A stretch of 64,000 bases of DNA from Micromonospora sp. H61 (GTDB lineage Bacteria; Actinomycetota; Actinomycetes; Mycobacteriales; Micromonosporaceae), in the NCBI RefSeq assembly GCF_018070325.1, contig NZ_JAGPXY010000002.1:1-64000 (forward strand). The letters run 5' to 3'. A model generated the notes under the pieces. The model did not search any database, was not told the origin of the DNA, and saw only the letters and a list, made by a program, of their open reading frames with translations. The position numbers were made by a program, and so were the translations under genes. Below, piece by piece: positions 9,168 through 17,983 of the stretch. Positions within the stretch are counted from its first letter, which is position 1, and every line of letters begins with the position of its first letter.

Positions 9168-11054
9168 ATGTCAATGCCAGAAGCTGAGGCCGAGACGCAT
9201 CCGGAACGCGTCTCGTCCGACGGCGACGGGCCCGGGCCGATCGGCCGATGGCTCCGCGCCGACCCTGTCCGCGCCGTGGCGATCGCCCTCATCGCGGTGT
9301 CCGTCGCCTGGCGCGCCGGCCTCGCCACCCGTGGTTGGTTCTCGCAGGACGAGTTCGTCATCGCCGCCCAGGTCCTCGACACCGGGCTGGACGCGGACTA
9401 TCTCCTGCGTACGTTCAACAACCACCTCATGCCCGGCGGCCTGTTTGTGGCGTGGGCGATGGTGCGGGCGGCGGGCTTCGCCACCTGGCCGTGGGTGTTG
9501 CTGCTGGCGGTTGGCCAGGCGGCGACCGGGATCGCTGTGTACCGGCTGCTGCGCGATCTGCTCCGGCCAAGCTGGGGCCTGCTCATTCCGTTGTGCCTGT
9601 TCGTGTTCTGCCCACTGACGCTCGAGGTCTCCTCGCTGTGGTTGGTCGGGCTGCTCGTGCTGCCGATGCAGTTGGCCCTGGTCATGGCGGTGGCAGCCCA
9701 GGTCCGGTACGTGCGGACAGGTCGCCTGCGGCACCTCGTGGCGGTCGCGCTGTGGCTGGTGTTCGGCCTGCTCTTCGACACCAAGTCCCTGCTGATCGTG
9801 CCGTTGCTGTTCCTGCTGACCGTCTTCCTCTTCACCTCCGGTGGAGTGTGGCGCAGTCTCGCCACGGCGGTCCGCCGGCACTGGCCGGCCTGGCTGATGC
9901 TCAGCGCGCTGTCGGGGGGATACCTGGCGTTCTACCTGACCCGTCCCGCCGCCCGCCAACTGGACGAACCCGCGTCCGTCGGTCCGGTCTTCAACTTCCT
10001 CGGTGACCTGGTCGGCGAGACAGTGGTGCCGGGTCTGCTCGGAGGTCCCTGGCGTTGGACCTACGCCGGTGACGGCCCCCCGCTCGTCGACCCGTACGAC
10101 ATCGCCAAGTGGTTGTCGTGGGCGGTGCTGGCGACGCTCGTCGTGGTCACCGTCCGGCGGCGTCCGTCGGCCGGCCGGGCCTGGCTGCTGCTCACCTCCT
10201 ATCTCGGTCTGGTCGCCGCGCTCTTCGCCGTCACCCGGCTGGGCGGGCCGCTCGGCCCTCTGGTCGGCGTCGTCCCCCGGTACGTCGCCGACGTGGTGCT
10301 GGTCGCCGCGATCTGTGTGGGCGCGGCCCTGCTGGGGATCAAGGACACCGACGAGGACGAGGTGTCGGCGTGGCCGGTGCCGACGGTCCTGCGGGAGCCG
10401 GGCGCGTTCGCTGTCGGCCTGGTCTCGATGATCGTCGTCCTGGCGACCATCGGCGTGGGCACCCTGTGGAGCACTGCCCGTTTCGGGGACAACTGGAGTA
10501 CGAAGTACGGGCGGGACTATCTCGCGACGACGCAGGCCGAGCTCGCCGCAGCGCCGCCGGGCACCGTCTTCTTCGACACCGCCGTCCCGGACCGGGTGAT
10601 CGCCGGTTACTTCTGGCCGGACAATCTCCAGTCGCACTTCTTCCGCCCGGCCGAGCGTCGACCCACCTTCGTGACGGAGGCCGCGCGACCGTCGACGTTC
10701 GACGATCTCGGCCGGATCCGTCCGGTAGCGGTCCAGGGACGGAAGATCGTGCCCGGCCCGGTGGACGGTTGCGGGCACCTGGCCCAGGGCGGCCGACCCA
10801 CTCGGATCCCGTTGGACGGGTACCTGGTGGAGTGGCCGTACGCGGTGCACTTCGGCTACCTCAGCTCGGGTGACTCGACAGCGCTGTTCCGGCTCGGCGA
10901 CGCCACCCGCGAGATCACCCTGCGACGCGGGCTGAACGACCTGTTCTTCCTGTTGGAGGGTGCGGGGGACGCCGTCGAGGTCACCGTCCAGACGCCAGGG
11001 GTCGGGGTGTGCACCGAGCTGATCACCGTCGGCCGGGCGGTGCCGGCATCGTGA
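9168..11054 (+). CDS. GT-C type membrane glycosyltransferase-like protein
   Basis: 628 aa with about 10-11 transmembrane helices and a C-terminal extracytoplasmic domain of roughly 200 residues. The first loop has SQDEFVIAAQVLD, an acidic pair after the first helix as in GT-C enzymes, and the loop FNNHLMPGG follows. The exact family is not recognised; a lipid-linked sugar transferase role is inferred from topology and from aftD next door. ATG at 9168 is used; a second ATG lies two codons on. It is transcribed divergently from aftD across 161 bp and its TGA directly abuts the next ATG. Confidence 0.7.
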   Translation: MSMPEAEAETHPERVSSDGDGPGPIGRWLRADPVRAVAIALIAVSVAWRAGLATRGWFSQDEFVIAAQVLDTGLDADYLLRTFNNHLMPGGLFVAWAMVRAAGFATWPWVLLLAVGQAATGIAVYRLLRDLLRPSWGLLIPLCLFVFCPLTLEVSSLWLVGLLVLPMQLALVMAVAAQVRYVRTGRLRHLVAVALWLVFGLLFDTKSLLIVPLLFLLTVFLFTSGGVWRSLATAVRRHWPAWLMLSALSGGYLAFYLTRPAARQLDEPASVGPVFNFLGDLVGETVVPGLLGGPWRWTYAGDGPPLVDPYDIAKWLSWAVLATLVVVTVRRRPSAGRAWLLLTSYLGLVAALFAVTRLGGPLGPLVGVVPRYVADVVLVAAICVGAALLGIKDTDEDEVSAWPVPTVLREPGAFAVGLVSMIVVLATIGVGTLWSTARFGDNWSTKYGRDYLATTQAELAAAPPGTVFFDTAVPDRVIAGYFWPDNLQSHFFRPAERRPTFVTEAARPSTFDDLGRIRPVAVQGRKIVPGPVDGCGHLAQGGRPTRIPLDGYLVEWPYAVHFGYLSSGDSTALFRLGDATREITLRRGLNDLFFLLEGAGDAVEVTVQTPGVGVCTELITVGRAVPAS

Positions 11055-12800
11055 ATGGTTGAGCCGACCGACGGCGTCGAGGCCGCACCGGTTCGGCGAG
11101 CGCGGGACACGCTGTCGCTGTACGCGGTCGCGGCGGCCGTCACTGTGGTGGTGCTGGCCCCGCTGGCGACGCCCGGCTACGCGTTGCTGTACGACATGGT
11201 GTTCGTACCCCGGCAGCCGTTGACCTGGGATCTCGTGGCCCCGGCGCAGAGTCTGCCCCGGGCGGTGCCGATGGACGCGCTGGTCTCGCTGGTCACCCAG
11301 CTCGTGCCGGGCTGGTTGGTGCAGCGGCTGGCGCTCGCCGGGGCGGTCTTCCTCGCGGCGGTCGGCGCCGGCCGGTTGGTGCCGACCGAACGGCGCGCGG
11401 TCCGGCTGTTCGCCGCGTTGGCGTACGCGTGGTCGCCGTACCTCGCCGAGCGGTTGCTGATCGGGCAGTGGGGGCTGCTGCTCGCGTACGCCGCGCTGCC
11501 CTGGCTGGTGCGGGCGGTGCTGGACCTGCGGGCCGGGCGCGACGGCGCGCTCGCCCGGGTGGTGCTCGCCGCCGCTCCCGCCGCCATCACGCCGACCGGC
11601 GGTCTGATCGCGCTGGGCACGGTGCTGGTGCTGACGTCGGACCGGATGCGCGCGCCCCGGTCGCTGCTGGTGTCGCAGCGAATGCATCCGCACCGGTCCC
11701 GGCAGGCGTTGGCCGCGGTCGGAGTGCTCAACGCCCCCTGGGTGGTCGCGGCCCTGGTCACCGGTGCCGGGAGTTCCTCGGACCCGGCGGGGGTGGCGGC
11801 GTTCGCGGCACGTTCGGAGAACTGGGCCGGTCCGCTGGTGGCGCTGGCCGGCACCGGTGGCATCTGGAGCGCACAGGCCACCCCCGCCAGTCGCGCGGTG
11901 CCACTGGTGCCGGTGGCGACCCTCGTGCTGCTGATCCTGGCCGGTGTCGGTGCGGGCCTGCTGCGGCGCCGGCTACCCCCGGGTGGGGTGGCGCGCCTGG
12001 CGGTGCTCGCCGGGACCGGTTTCCTGCTCGCCGCCTTCGGGCTGCTCCCCGGCGGGGATGCCGCGCTTCGGTGGGCGGTGGTGCACCTGCCCGGCGCGGG
12101 GCTGCTGCGAGATGGGCAGAAGTTCCTGGCGCCGTACGCCCTGCTGCTGGTGGTGTGCGCGGCGTTGGGGGCCGAGCGGCTGGTGGCCCGGATCGACCGG
12201 GAGGTGGCCGGGGTGGTCCTGGTCGGGCTGCTGTTCCTGCCGGTGGCGGTCCTGCCGGACCTGGCGTTCGGCGGTGTCGGTCGGCTTCGTCCGGTGAGCT
12301 ATCCGGCGGAGTGGCAGCGGGTGGCCGAGCACATCGAGGAGGAGCCGGGGGAGATCCTCGCGTTGCCGCTGAGCGCCTACCGGGCGTACCCGTGGAACCC
12401 TGGTCGGGTCGTGCTGGACCCGGCGCCCCGCTACCTGCCGGGGACGGTCCTGACCGACGACACGCTCCGGGTCGGCGACGTCGCCGTGGCCGGCGAGAAC
12501 CCGCGCGTCCGTGAGATGCGCCGGGCGCTGGCCGAGGGCCGGCAGGTCTGGACCACTGGGGTGCGCTGGGTCCTGGTGCAGCACGAGGTCTCCGGCGAGG
12601 TCGACTCTCAGGTGCTCGGCGGCCTGGAGCGCGTCCACGACGGACCGTTCCTGACGCTGTACCGCAACCCGGCGACGGTGCGGGAATCGGGCGGGTCGGG
12701 GCCGGCCCGACTGGCGGTGGTGGCGGCCCTCAGCGCTGCCCTTCTGGTGGTCATCGCTGCCGCCGTTTCGGCCCTACACCGGCGAGCTACCGCGTGGTAA
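11055..12800 (+). CDS. Large conserved membrane protein of the aftD cluster
   Basis: 581 aa with about 10-12 helices. A conserved-looking N-terminal loop (LYDMVFVPRQPLTWD) and the motif AYAWSPYLAERLL resemble the large membrane proteins encoded near aftD in other actinobacteria (mycobacterial Rv0226c type, recalled rather than searched). The function is unknown; a GT-C or transport role in envelope glycan assembly is plausible. The start codon directly follows the stop of the upstream gene, and a GTG overlapping that stop is an alternative. The C-terminus ends in one helix and a short basic tail. Confidence 0.7.
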   Translation: MVEPTDGVEAAPVRRARDTLSLYAVAAAVTVVVLAPLATPGYALLYDMVFVPRQPLTWDLVAPAQSLPRAVPMDALVSLVTQLVPGWLVQRLALAGAVFLAAVGAGRLVPTERRAVRLFAALAYAWSPYLAERLLIGQWGLLLAYAALPWLVRAVLDLRAGRDGALARVVLAAAPAAITPTGGLIALGTVLVLTSDRMRAPRSLLVSQRMHPHRSRQALAAVGVLNAPWVVAALVTGAGSSSDPAGVAAFAARSENWAGPLVALAGTGGIWSAQATPASRAVPLVPVATLVLLILAGVGAGLLRRRLPPGGVARLAVLAGTGFLLAAFGLLPGGDAALRWAVVHLPGAGLLRDGQKFLAPYALLLVVCAALGAERLVARIDREVAGVVLVGLLFLPVAVLPDLAFGGVGRLRPVSYPAEWQRVAEHIEEEPGEILALPLSAYRAYPWNPGRVVLDPAPRYLPGTVLTDDTLRVGDVAVAGENPRVREMRRALAEGRQVWTTGVRWVLVQHEVSGEVDSQVLGGLERVHDGPFLTLYRNPATVRESGGSGPARLAVVAALSAALLVVIAAAVSALHRRATAW

Positions 12801-12835
12801 CGTCCGCTCGCACGTCTCGCCATTGGAGGATTGGC

Positions 12836-13030
12836 ATGCGTAGAGCTCTGACCCTGGTCGTGTCTGGCCTGGTGGCGGCGTTGCTGGGGATCCTGGCTCT
12901 CGGCGGGATCTCGGCCGCCGCGACCGCCACCGACGAGGAGGCCGCGAGTGAGGCCAAGCTCGTCTCGGAGGCCGCCAAGCGGGCCGGTAAGAAGGACCCG
13001 TACGCCCCAGCGGTTTACGGCGACAGGTAG
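12836..13030 (+). CDS. DUF2613-type small exported/membrane peptide
   Basis: 64 aa: a basic MRR start, one hydrophobic helix (residues about 4-28), a charged middle, and a C-terminus ending VYGDR. Mycobacterial DUF2613 peptides next to aftD (Rv0236A) have the same layout and, as I recall, end in a similar YGN/DR motif, so assignment rests on layout and context. An ideal RBS (GGAGGA, 12825-12830) lies 5 nt before the ATG. It follows the large membrane protein by 35 bp, so it is probably in the same operon. Its last 16 bp overlap the convergent GT4 gene. Confidence 0.7.
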   Translation: MRRALTLVVSGLVAALLGILALGGISAAATATDEEAASEAKLVSEAAKRAGKKDPYAPAVYGDR

Positions 13031-14211
13031 GACGGTTCGCCCCGCTGCTGCACTGGGCGGGGCGACTCCACACTCTTCAGGATCGCCTCGAAGCGCCCAC
13101 CCGCGGCCTGCCAGGTGAAGCTGGCCGCGTGCTCCCGGGCCTGAGCGCCCATCTCCCGCCGCAGTTCATCCCGGTGCAGGAGCGTGCGCACCTTCATCAG
13201 GTAGTCGTCGATGTCGTCGGCCAGCAGGCCGGTACGCCCGTCGACTACCGCTTCGGTGACTCCGCCCGCTCCTCGGAACGCCACAGTCGGGGTGCCCGCC
13301 GAACCCGCCTCCACGATCGTGAGCCCCCAGCCCTCCTTGAGGGACGGGGTCAGGGCCACCCAGGCCGAGGCGAGCAGGGCGGCTTTCTCCTCCTCGGTCA
13401 CGAAGCCCCGGAAGTCCACCCGTTCGGTGATGTCCAGCTCCGCGGCGAGTTCACGCAGGTGCGACTCCCACCAGCCCTGGCCGGCGACGACCAGGCGTAG
13501 TTGGGGCAGCTCGTCGGCGAGGGCCGCGACGGCCCGCAGTGCCACCTCCACCCGCTTGTGGGGCACCAGCCGGTTCAGCGTCACGAGCAGCGGGAACGTC
13601 GCCCGTTCGGCGTCGGTGTGGGGCAGCGTCGGGGTGCCGTTGTGCACCACGGAGACCTGCTCCGGCGGCACGCCGAGCACTGCCAACTCTCGGCGGGTCG
13701 CCTCGGAGACGGTGACGTACCGGCACCGCTGGTAGACGCGTACGGCGAGCGACGATTCGATCCACCAGCCGAACCGGGCAGCCCACTGTGGAAGCACCAC
13801 TGGCCACTGCTCGCGGTGCACGTGGTGGATCAGCTTGACCACCGGGCGTCGTGCCCACAGCGGGGCGAGGAACGGCAACCCGTTGCAGACGTCGACAAGG
13901 ACGTCGGGCCGCCCGCCGCGGCGGGCCGCCAGCGGGCCGATGCCCAGCGCGCCCGCGACGTAACAGAGTGCCGCCCAGAGGTAGACGCTGTGTCTGCCAC
14001 CGCGCCGCACCAGCCGTACGCCCGCCTCGTTGACCTCGTCGGCGGGAGCCTGGCTGTGGGCGGCGCAGAAGAGAGTGGCGCGGAATCCGCGCGCCACCAG
14101 TTCGGCGGCGATCCGTTCGACGTACACCTCGGAACCGCCGCCCTCGGGGTTGCGGGTGTCTCGCCAGTTGAGGAACAACACGTTTCCGGGCATGCCGAAG
14201 CGACGCTCCAC
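13015..14211 (-). CDS. Glycosyltransferase family 4 (GT-B fold)
   Basis: About 398 aa. The N-terminal half starts with NVLFLNWRDTRNPEGGGSE, typical of GT4 enzymes that act on lipid-linked acceptors. The C-terminal half has the nucleotide-sugar region (VTLNRLVPHKRVEVALRA) and the E-x7-E element (SLKEGWGLTIVEAGSAGTP). It is a cytoplasmic or membrane-associated retaining transferase; donor and acceptor are unknown. It corresponds in type to mycobacterial Rv0225 in the aftD region. Start GTG 14211 has AGGG at 6 nt; an ATG at 14193 is the alternative. Confidence 0.8.
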   Translation of the reverse strand: MERRFGMPGNVLFLNWRDTRNPEGGGSEVYVERIAAELVARGFRATLFCAAHSQAPADEVNEAGVRLVRRGGRHSVYLWAALCYVAGALGIGPLAARRGGRPDVLVDVCNGLPFLAPLWARRPVVKLIHHVHREQWPVVLPQWAARFGWWIESSLAVRVYQRCRYVTVSEATRRELAVLGVPPEQVSVVHNGTPTLPHTDAERATFPLLVTLNRLVPHKRVEVALRAVAALADELPQLRLVVAGQGWWESHLRELAAELDITERVDFRGFVTEEEKAALLASAWVALTPSLKEGWGLTIVEAGSAGTPTVAFRGAGGVTEAVVDGRTGLLADDIDDYLMKVRTLLHRDELRREMGAQAREHAASFTWQAAGGRFEAILKSVESPRPVQQRGEPSYLSP

Positions 14212-14302
14212 GCGAACCCTACTCTCAAGTAATTTAGCGACCCGCGTCACATTAGGGGCTGGTGTGCCGGCCGGCAATGCCCCGATGGGCCAGCGCTGGG
14301 CG

Positions 14303-15568
14303 CTACCCGCCGACAGTGGGCACCGGAGTGCCAGCCGCGACGGTCGGCGGCGTGGTGGCCGGTGCGGCCACGTCGGTGGCGGAGGTCCCGGACGTCCGCC
14401 CACGCCCGGTGGATCGGCGCCGACCCTGCGACCCGAGCAGTTGCAGGGGCCGCTCGACGCCGTAGTAGCTGACCGCTGCGTACACCAGACCGAAGGCCAT
14501 GGTGAGGGCGAAGGTGTTGAGCAGCCCGCCGGTGAACAGCGGTCGATCGTCGACCAGGTAGATGAGTTCGATGACCATGGGGTGCCACAGGAACAGCCCG
14601 TACGAGACCGCGCCGAGCCACCGGGCGGACGAGCTGCCGAAGATCTCCTTGGCCCGGCTCGGCCCGCCGAAGGCCACCGGGATCAGGATCAGTGCCGCGA
14701 TCACGAGGTAGAGGGCCAGCTTGACGCCGAACTCGGCGGCCGTCGGCTCGGTGAGGTCGCGGGGGCCGGCGACGGGCGTCGTCGCGATCGCCATCAGGCC
14801 GACGGCGGCGGCCCAGCAGGTGACCGGTGCCGAGGCCAGGTCGTCCAGGACCCGGAAGGCCGCGGGCGCGGTCCCGGTGCGCAGGGCGACGTGCGCCGCC
14901 GCCAGTGCCATGCCGGTGCCGAACCAGGCGGCGTACGAGGGGAACCACATGGTGTGCAGGGCGGCGTCGAGCCAGCCGAGCCCCATCAGGGTGAGCCATC
15001 CAGCGGTCAGCAGCGCACTTCCGCTGACGATCACGATGGTCCGGACCGGACGCCAGGACCGGCCGACGGCGAGCACGGCGACCAGCGGCAGGATCAGGTA
15101 GAACACGACCTCGGTGGCGAGACTCCAGGTCTGGCTGAGCCCGGCGCGCAACTGCCCGGCCTGGTAGATCTGGGTGAAGGTGAGGTGGCGGATCCAGTCG
15201 CCGACGGACGCCTGCCCGTTCTGCGGCAGGACGATCAGGCAGACCACGATCGCCAACCAGTAGGCGGGCAGAATGCGCAGGGCTCGCCGCCACAGGTAGC
15301 GCTTGGCGCGGGGTCGGGCCCGTCCCGTCGCGGCGTTGAGCGCCCACGGCCGAAACAGCAGAAACCCGGACAGTACGAAGAAGATGGCGACGCCGACGTC
15401 CAGTCGAGCCAGCCAGCCGCCCCAGGGGGTGTTCATGGTGACGGCGGTCTGGAACCCGACGTGGTGACCGACGACCGCCACCGCGCCGATTGCTCGCAGC
15501 GCGTCGAGGGCGGGAAGTCGGCCGGTTACCGAAGGCTCCGAAACTGTTGGCGCGGCGGCTGTGGACAT
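14303..15568 (-). CDS. Acyltransferase family 3 membrane protein (OafA/YrhL type)
   Basis: 421 aa integral membrane O-acyltransferase. The N-terminus has the family pattern LPALDALRAIGAVAVVGHH with the catalytic-type His, followed by about 10 helices and the motif FFVLSGFLLFRPW. Such enzymes move acetyl, succinyl or other acyl groups onto extracellular sugars. Its place between the GT4 and DUF3068 genes suggests modification of the same envelope glycan (compare mycobacterial Rv0228). ATG at 15568 has no strong RBS; an in-frame ATG lies four codons upstream. Divergent from the DUF3068 gene across 111 bp. Confidence 0.85.
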   Translation of the reverse strand: MSTAAAPTVSEPSVTGRLPALDALRAIGAVAVVGHHVGFQTAVTMNTPWGGWLARLDVGVAIFFVLSGFLLFRPWALNAATGRARPRAKRYLWRRALRILPAYWLAIVVCLIVLPQNGQASVGDWIRHLTFTQIYQAGQLRAGLSQTWSLATEVVFYLILPLVAVLAVGRSWRPVRTIVIVSGSALLTAGWLTLMGLGWLDAALHTMWFPSYAAWFGTGMALAAAHVALRTGTAPAAFRVLDDLASAPVTCWAAAVGLMAIATTPVAGPRDLTEPTAAEFGVKLALYLVIAALILIPVAFGGPSRAKEIFGSSSARWLGAVSYGLFLWHPMVIELIYLVDDRPLFTGGLLNTFALTMAFGLVYAAVSYYGVERPLQLLGSQGRRRSTGRGRTSGTSATDVAAPATTPPTVAAGTPVPTVGG

Positions 15569-15679
15569 CTGGACATCCAGGGGGTCGCTTTGAAGGTGAC
15601 CGGGGAGTAACCTCCCGCCATGTTAAGGATCGGGTGCCCCGGACAACAGGTCGTAGGGCGGCAGGTTACAGGAGGATGA

Positions 15680-16876
15680 GTGAAGCTTCGCGTGGGCGCC
15701 GCGCTCTTCGGGCTTGGCGTCTTATTGCTGGTCTTCGCGGCCGGGCTGCCGTTTTATGTGGCCCCCGCCGTGACCAAGCTCCCCTACGATCTTGAGCCAA
15801 CGACGTCCGTCGCCGAGGCGAAGAACGCCAGGTTCCTGAAGATCACGGCCACCGGCAGCTCGGTGAGCATCGAGGTTCCGCAGGGCGACCTGGTGTCCAA
15901 CGTGGAGGTCATTCCACAGCCCGACGACACCAAGGATCGGCTGCCCGAGGACCTCAAGGGCGACGCGGTGATCTGGGACGTCTACCAGACGGTCCGGCGC
16001 ACCGACAACCAGGACGTGGTCAGCCAGTACAGCACCGAACTCGCTCTCTACCGGATCTCCGGTGCGGCCGCCTCGTGGAAGGACCAGTGGCTCAACGAGA
16101 CCGGGGCGGACGGGACTCCGGTCGGCAACGTGAAGTACACCGGCCAGATCTACAAGTTCCCGTTCGGCACCGCCAAGCGCGACTACCAGGTCTTCGACCG
16201 TGACCTGAAGCGGGCTGTCCCGGCCAAGTTCGTCGGCACCGAGAAGATCAAGGGCATCGAGGCGTACCGCTTCGAGCAGCGGATCGAGAACGAGGTGCTG
16301 GCCACCCCGGAGAGCAGCATCCAGACGCTGGTCGGCAAGTTCGCGCCCGGCGCCACCAGCGGCCAGGTCGTCTACAGCAACATCCGTACGCTCTGGGTGG
16401 ACCCGGTCACCGGCTCCTACGTGAACGTGCGGGAGCAGCAGCACAAGGAGTTGCGCCCCAACACCGGCACCCCCACGGTGTTGTTGGACGCGGACTTCAA
16501 CTACACCGACGACACTGTCAGCCGCAGTGTCGAGACGGTCAAGGACAACCGCTTCAAGATCGGCCTGATCAGTTTCTGGGGCCCGATCGTCGCTGGTGTC
16601 CTCGGTCTGATCGCTGTCGTCTTCGGTGTGTGGCTGGTGATCCGACCCGAGGGTGGGACGGCCCGGCACCGCGCCGAGCCGGCGGTCGACGATCCGACGC
16701 CGACCCGGGTGGACCAGGAACCGGTACGCGACACGGACACCGTCGAGCAGCCCAGGCCGCAGCCGGTCGGCGGGCCACTGAGCGACGAGATCCCGCCGGC
16801 TACGACCAACTGGAAGTCGGAGGACCCGACTGTGCCGACCCAGCGACCGGCTCCGGGCGAGGTGGAGCAGCGCTGA
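15680..16876 (+). CDS. DUF3068 (PorA-family) membrane-anchored protein
   Basis: 398 aa. An N-terminal helix (residues 4-29) leads to an extracytoplasmic domain of about 260 residues, then a second helix (about 295-317) and a Pro/Thr/Glu-rich cytoplasmic tail. This two-helix layout is that of DUF3068, now often named porin PorA family. The GTG start has GGAGG 4 nt upstream. Homologues sit beside the acyltransferase and GT4 genes in mycobacteria (Rv0227c, from memory), so an envelope role is likely; the molecular function is unknown. A strong hairpin follows. Confidence 0.8.
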   Translation: MKLRVGAALFGLGVLLLVFAAGLPFYVAPAVTKLPYDLEPTTSVAEAKNARFLKITATGSSVSIEVPQGDLVSNVEVIPQPDDTKDRLPEDLKGDAVIWDVYQTVRRTDNQDVVSQYSTELALYRISGAAASWKDQWLNETGADGTPVGNVKYTGQIYKFPFGTAKRDYQVFDRDLKRAVPAKFVGTEKIKGIEAYRFEQRIENEVLATPESSIQTLVGKFAPGATSGQVVYSNIRTLWVDPVTGSYVNVREQQHKELRPNTGTPTVLLDADFNYTDDTVSRSVETVKDNRFKIGLISFWGPIVAGVLGLIAVVFGVWLVIRPEGGTARHRAEPAVDDPTPTRVDQEPVRDTDTVEQPRPQPVGGPLSDEIPPATTNWKSEDPTVPTQRPAPGEVEQR

Positions 16877-16899
16877 CGCGCGTACGACCGGACGTACGA

Positions 16900-16934
16900 C
16901 CGAGGGGTGGGCCGCGACGCGGTCCGCCCCTCGG
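16900..16934 (+). terminator. Terminator after DUF3068 gene
   Basis: A 16-bp stem (16900-16915 with 16919-16934) with two G-U pairs and a 3-nt loop lies 23 nt after the stop codon. The left arm is CCGAGGGGTGGGCCGC. No T tract follows. Confidence 0.8.
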
Positions 16935-17272
16935 CCATGTGGCAACCCGTACGACCTGCGTGCTTTACATTTGTTATTCGATTGTAATTAGTCAATGTAG
17001 TGTCACGTTGCGCTGATCCCGCCACCACCCTGCGCCCGTCTTGTGGTCATACAAGAGGGTTGCGAGGCCGAATTCGTTCACTTTCGGTGATGCCCCACCT
17101 CCTCCTGGTCGCCTCACTGTTACCGCCCGGTAATCAGGGGGTTGTGACCTGCGCCGCAACGGGTGCACCATCAAGCCCGATGGTTACCAGCCGGTAACAG
17201 AACGCGGGCTCCCAGTGCGGGCCGCCCGCTCGGGACCGGCCACTCGCGCGCATCGACCCGAGGAGGAACCCC
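16935..17272. promoter_or_regulatory. AT-rich promoter region upstream of the DUF6230 gene
   Basis: A gene-free stretch of about 340 bp. It contains a markedly AT-rich island at 16961-17005 (TTTACATTTGTTATTCG and following), in strong contrast to its surroundings, and further down the two palindromes listed separately. It probably holds the promoter for the DUF6230-DUF6114 pair. I cannot assign exact -35 and -10 boxes. Confidence 0.45.
17121..17198. promoter_or_regulatory. Twin TTACC-GGTAA palindromes, candidate operators
   Basis: TTACCGCCCGGTAA (17121-17134) and GTTACCAGCCGGTAAC (17183-17198) are near-identical inverted repeats about 62 bp apart (12 of 14 core bases match). The second ends 74 bp before the DUF6230 start. 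The form fits dimeric TetR-family operators. No TetR gene is adjacent in this window, so the regulator is unknown. Confidence 0.5.
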
Positions 17273-17896
17273 GTGCAGGATCGGTTGGACAGTCAGGGTC
17301 GTACCCGATGGTGGCGTTTCGCCGCCATGATGGTGCCCGCCACGGCGGCTGCCGGTGCCATCCTCTTCGGAATGTCGACCGGCGCGATCGCGTCCGACAT
17401 CACGGTCTCCGGGCAGACATTCAAGATCGGCGCCGACCGCCTGGAGGGCGACGGCTTCAAGCAGTACGGCGGCATCGTCCGCGAGAAGGGCAAGGACGGG
17501 AAGTCCGGGCAGGTCCACCCGATCGCGCTCTCCGAGATCAGCAGCGCCGAGTTGTACAGCCTCTGCCAGTCCGTCCGCGCCGACCTGCCGGGCCTGCCGG
17601 TGGTGCTCACCATCAACGCCGGCGAGGGCAAGGAACCCGCCCGCGCCAAGGACCTGCTGATCGCGATGGACTCGTTGAACGGCAACGCGACCTTCACCAA
17701 CATCAGGATTGGTCGGGACGCCACCGACCTGAACCCGACGGCGCAGGCCGGCTCGTTCGGCCAGAACTCCGACCACGTCACCATCACCAACCTGCAACAG
17801 GTGTCCCGCTACACCACGGCGGCCACCTTCAACCTGGTCGGACTCCGACTCAAGGTCAACGTGGGTGACGACGCGAAGGGCAAGGAGTGCTTCTGA
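17273..17896 (+). CDS. DUF6230 family exported protein
   Basis: 207 aa. A basic N-terminus (RTRWWRF) precedes one hydrophobic segment (about residues 15-38), giving a signal anchor or signal peptide. The rest is a soluble domain with two Cys (SLCQS and the terminal KECF) that could form a disulfide. DUF6230 proteins are common in actinomycetes and, as I recall, are sometimes mislabelled cholesterol esterase; no catalytic motif supports that here. Start GTG has AGGAGGA 5 nt upstream. It is followed 87 bp later by its usual DUF6114 partner. Confidence 0.75.
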   Translation: MQDRLDSQGRTRWWRFAAMMVPATAAAGAILFGMSTGAIASDITVSGQTFKIGADRLEGDGFKQYGGIVREKGKDGKSGQVHPIALSEISSAELYSLCQSVRADLPGLPVVLTINAGEGKEPARAKDLLIAMDSLNGNATFTNIRIGRDATDLNPTAQAGSFGQNSDHVTITNLQQVSRYTTAATFNLVGLRLKVNVGDDAKGKECF

Positions 17897-17983
17897 GCTG
17901 AGCCGAGGCCCGCGGTGGTCGACACCCCGGGCCCATGCCCCCGTCCCCGCTCGGTCCCGTCCCCGCTCGGCCAGGAGGAGTAC

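Noticed and set aside
9171..11693. Long open frame on the minus strand (about 840 codons) antisense to the GT-C and membrane protein genes
   Set aside because: Its composition (Gln, Arg, His, Gly, Asp-rich, no hydrophobic core) is that of a GC-rich shadow frame, while the + strand frames have clear membrane topology and RBS-linked starts.
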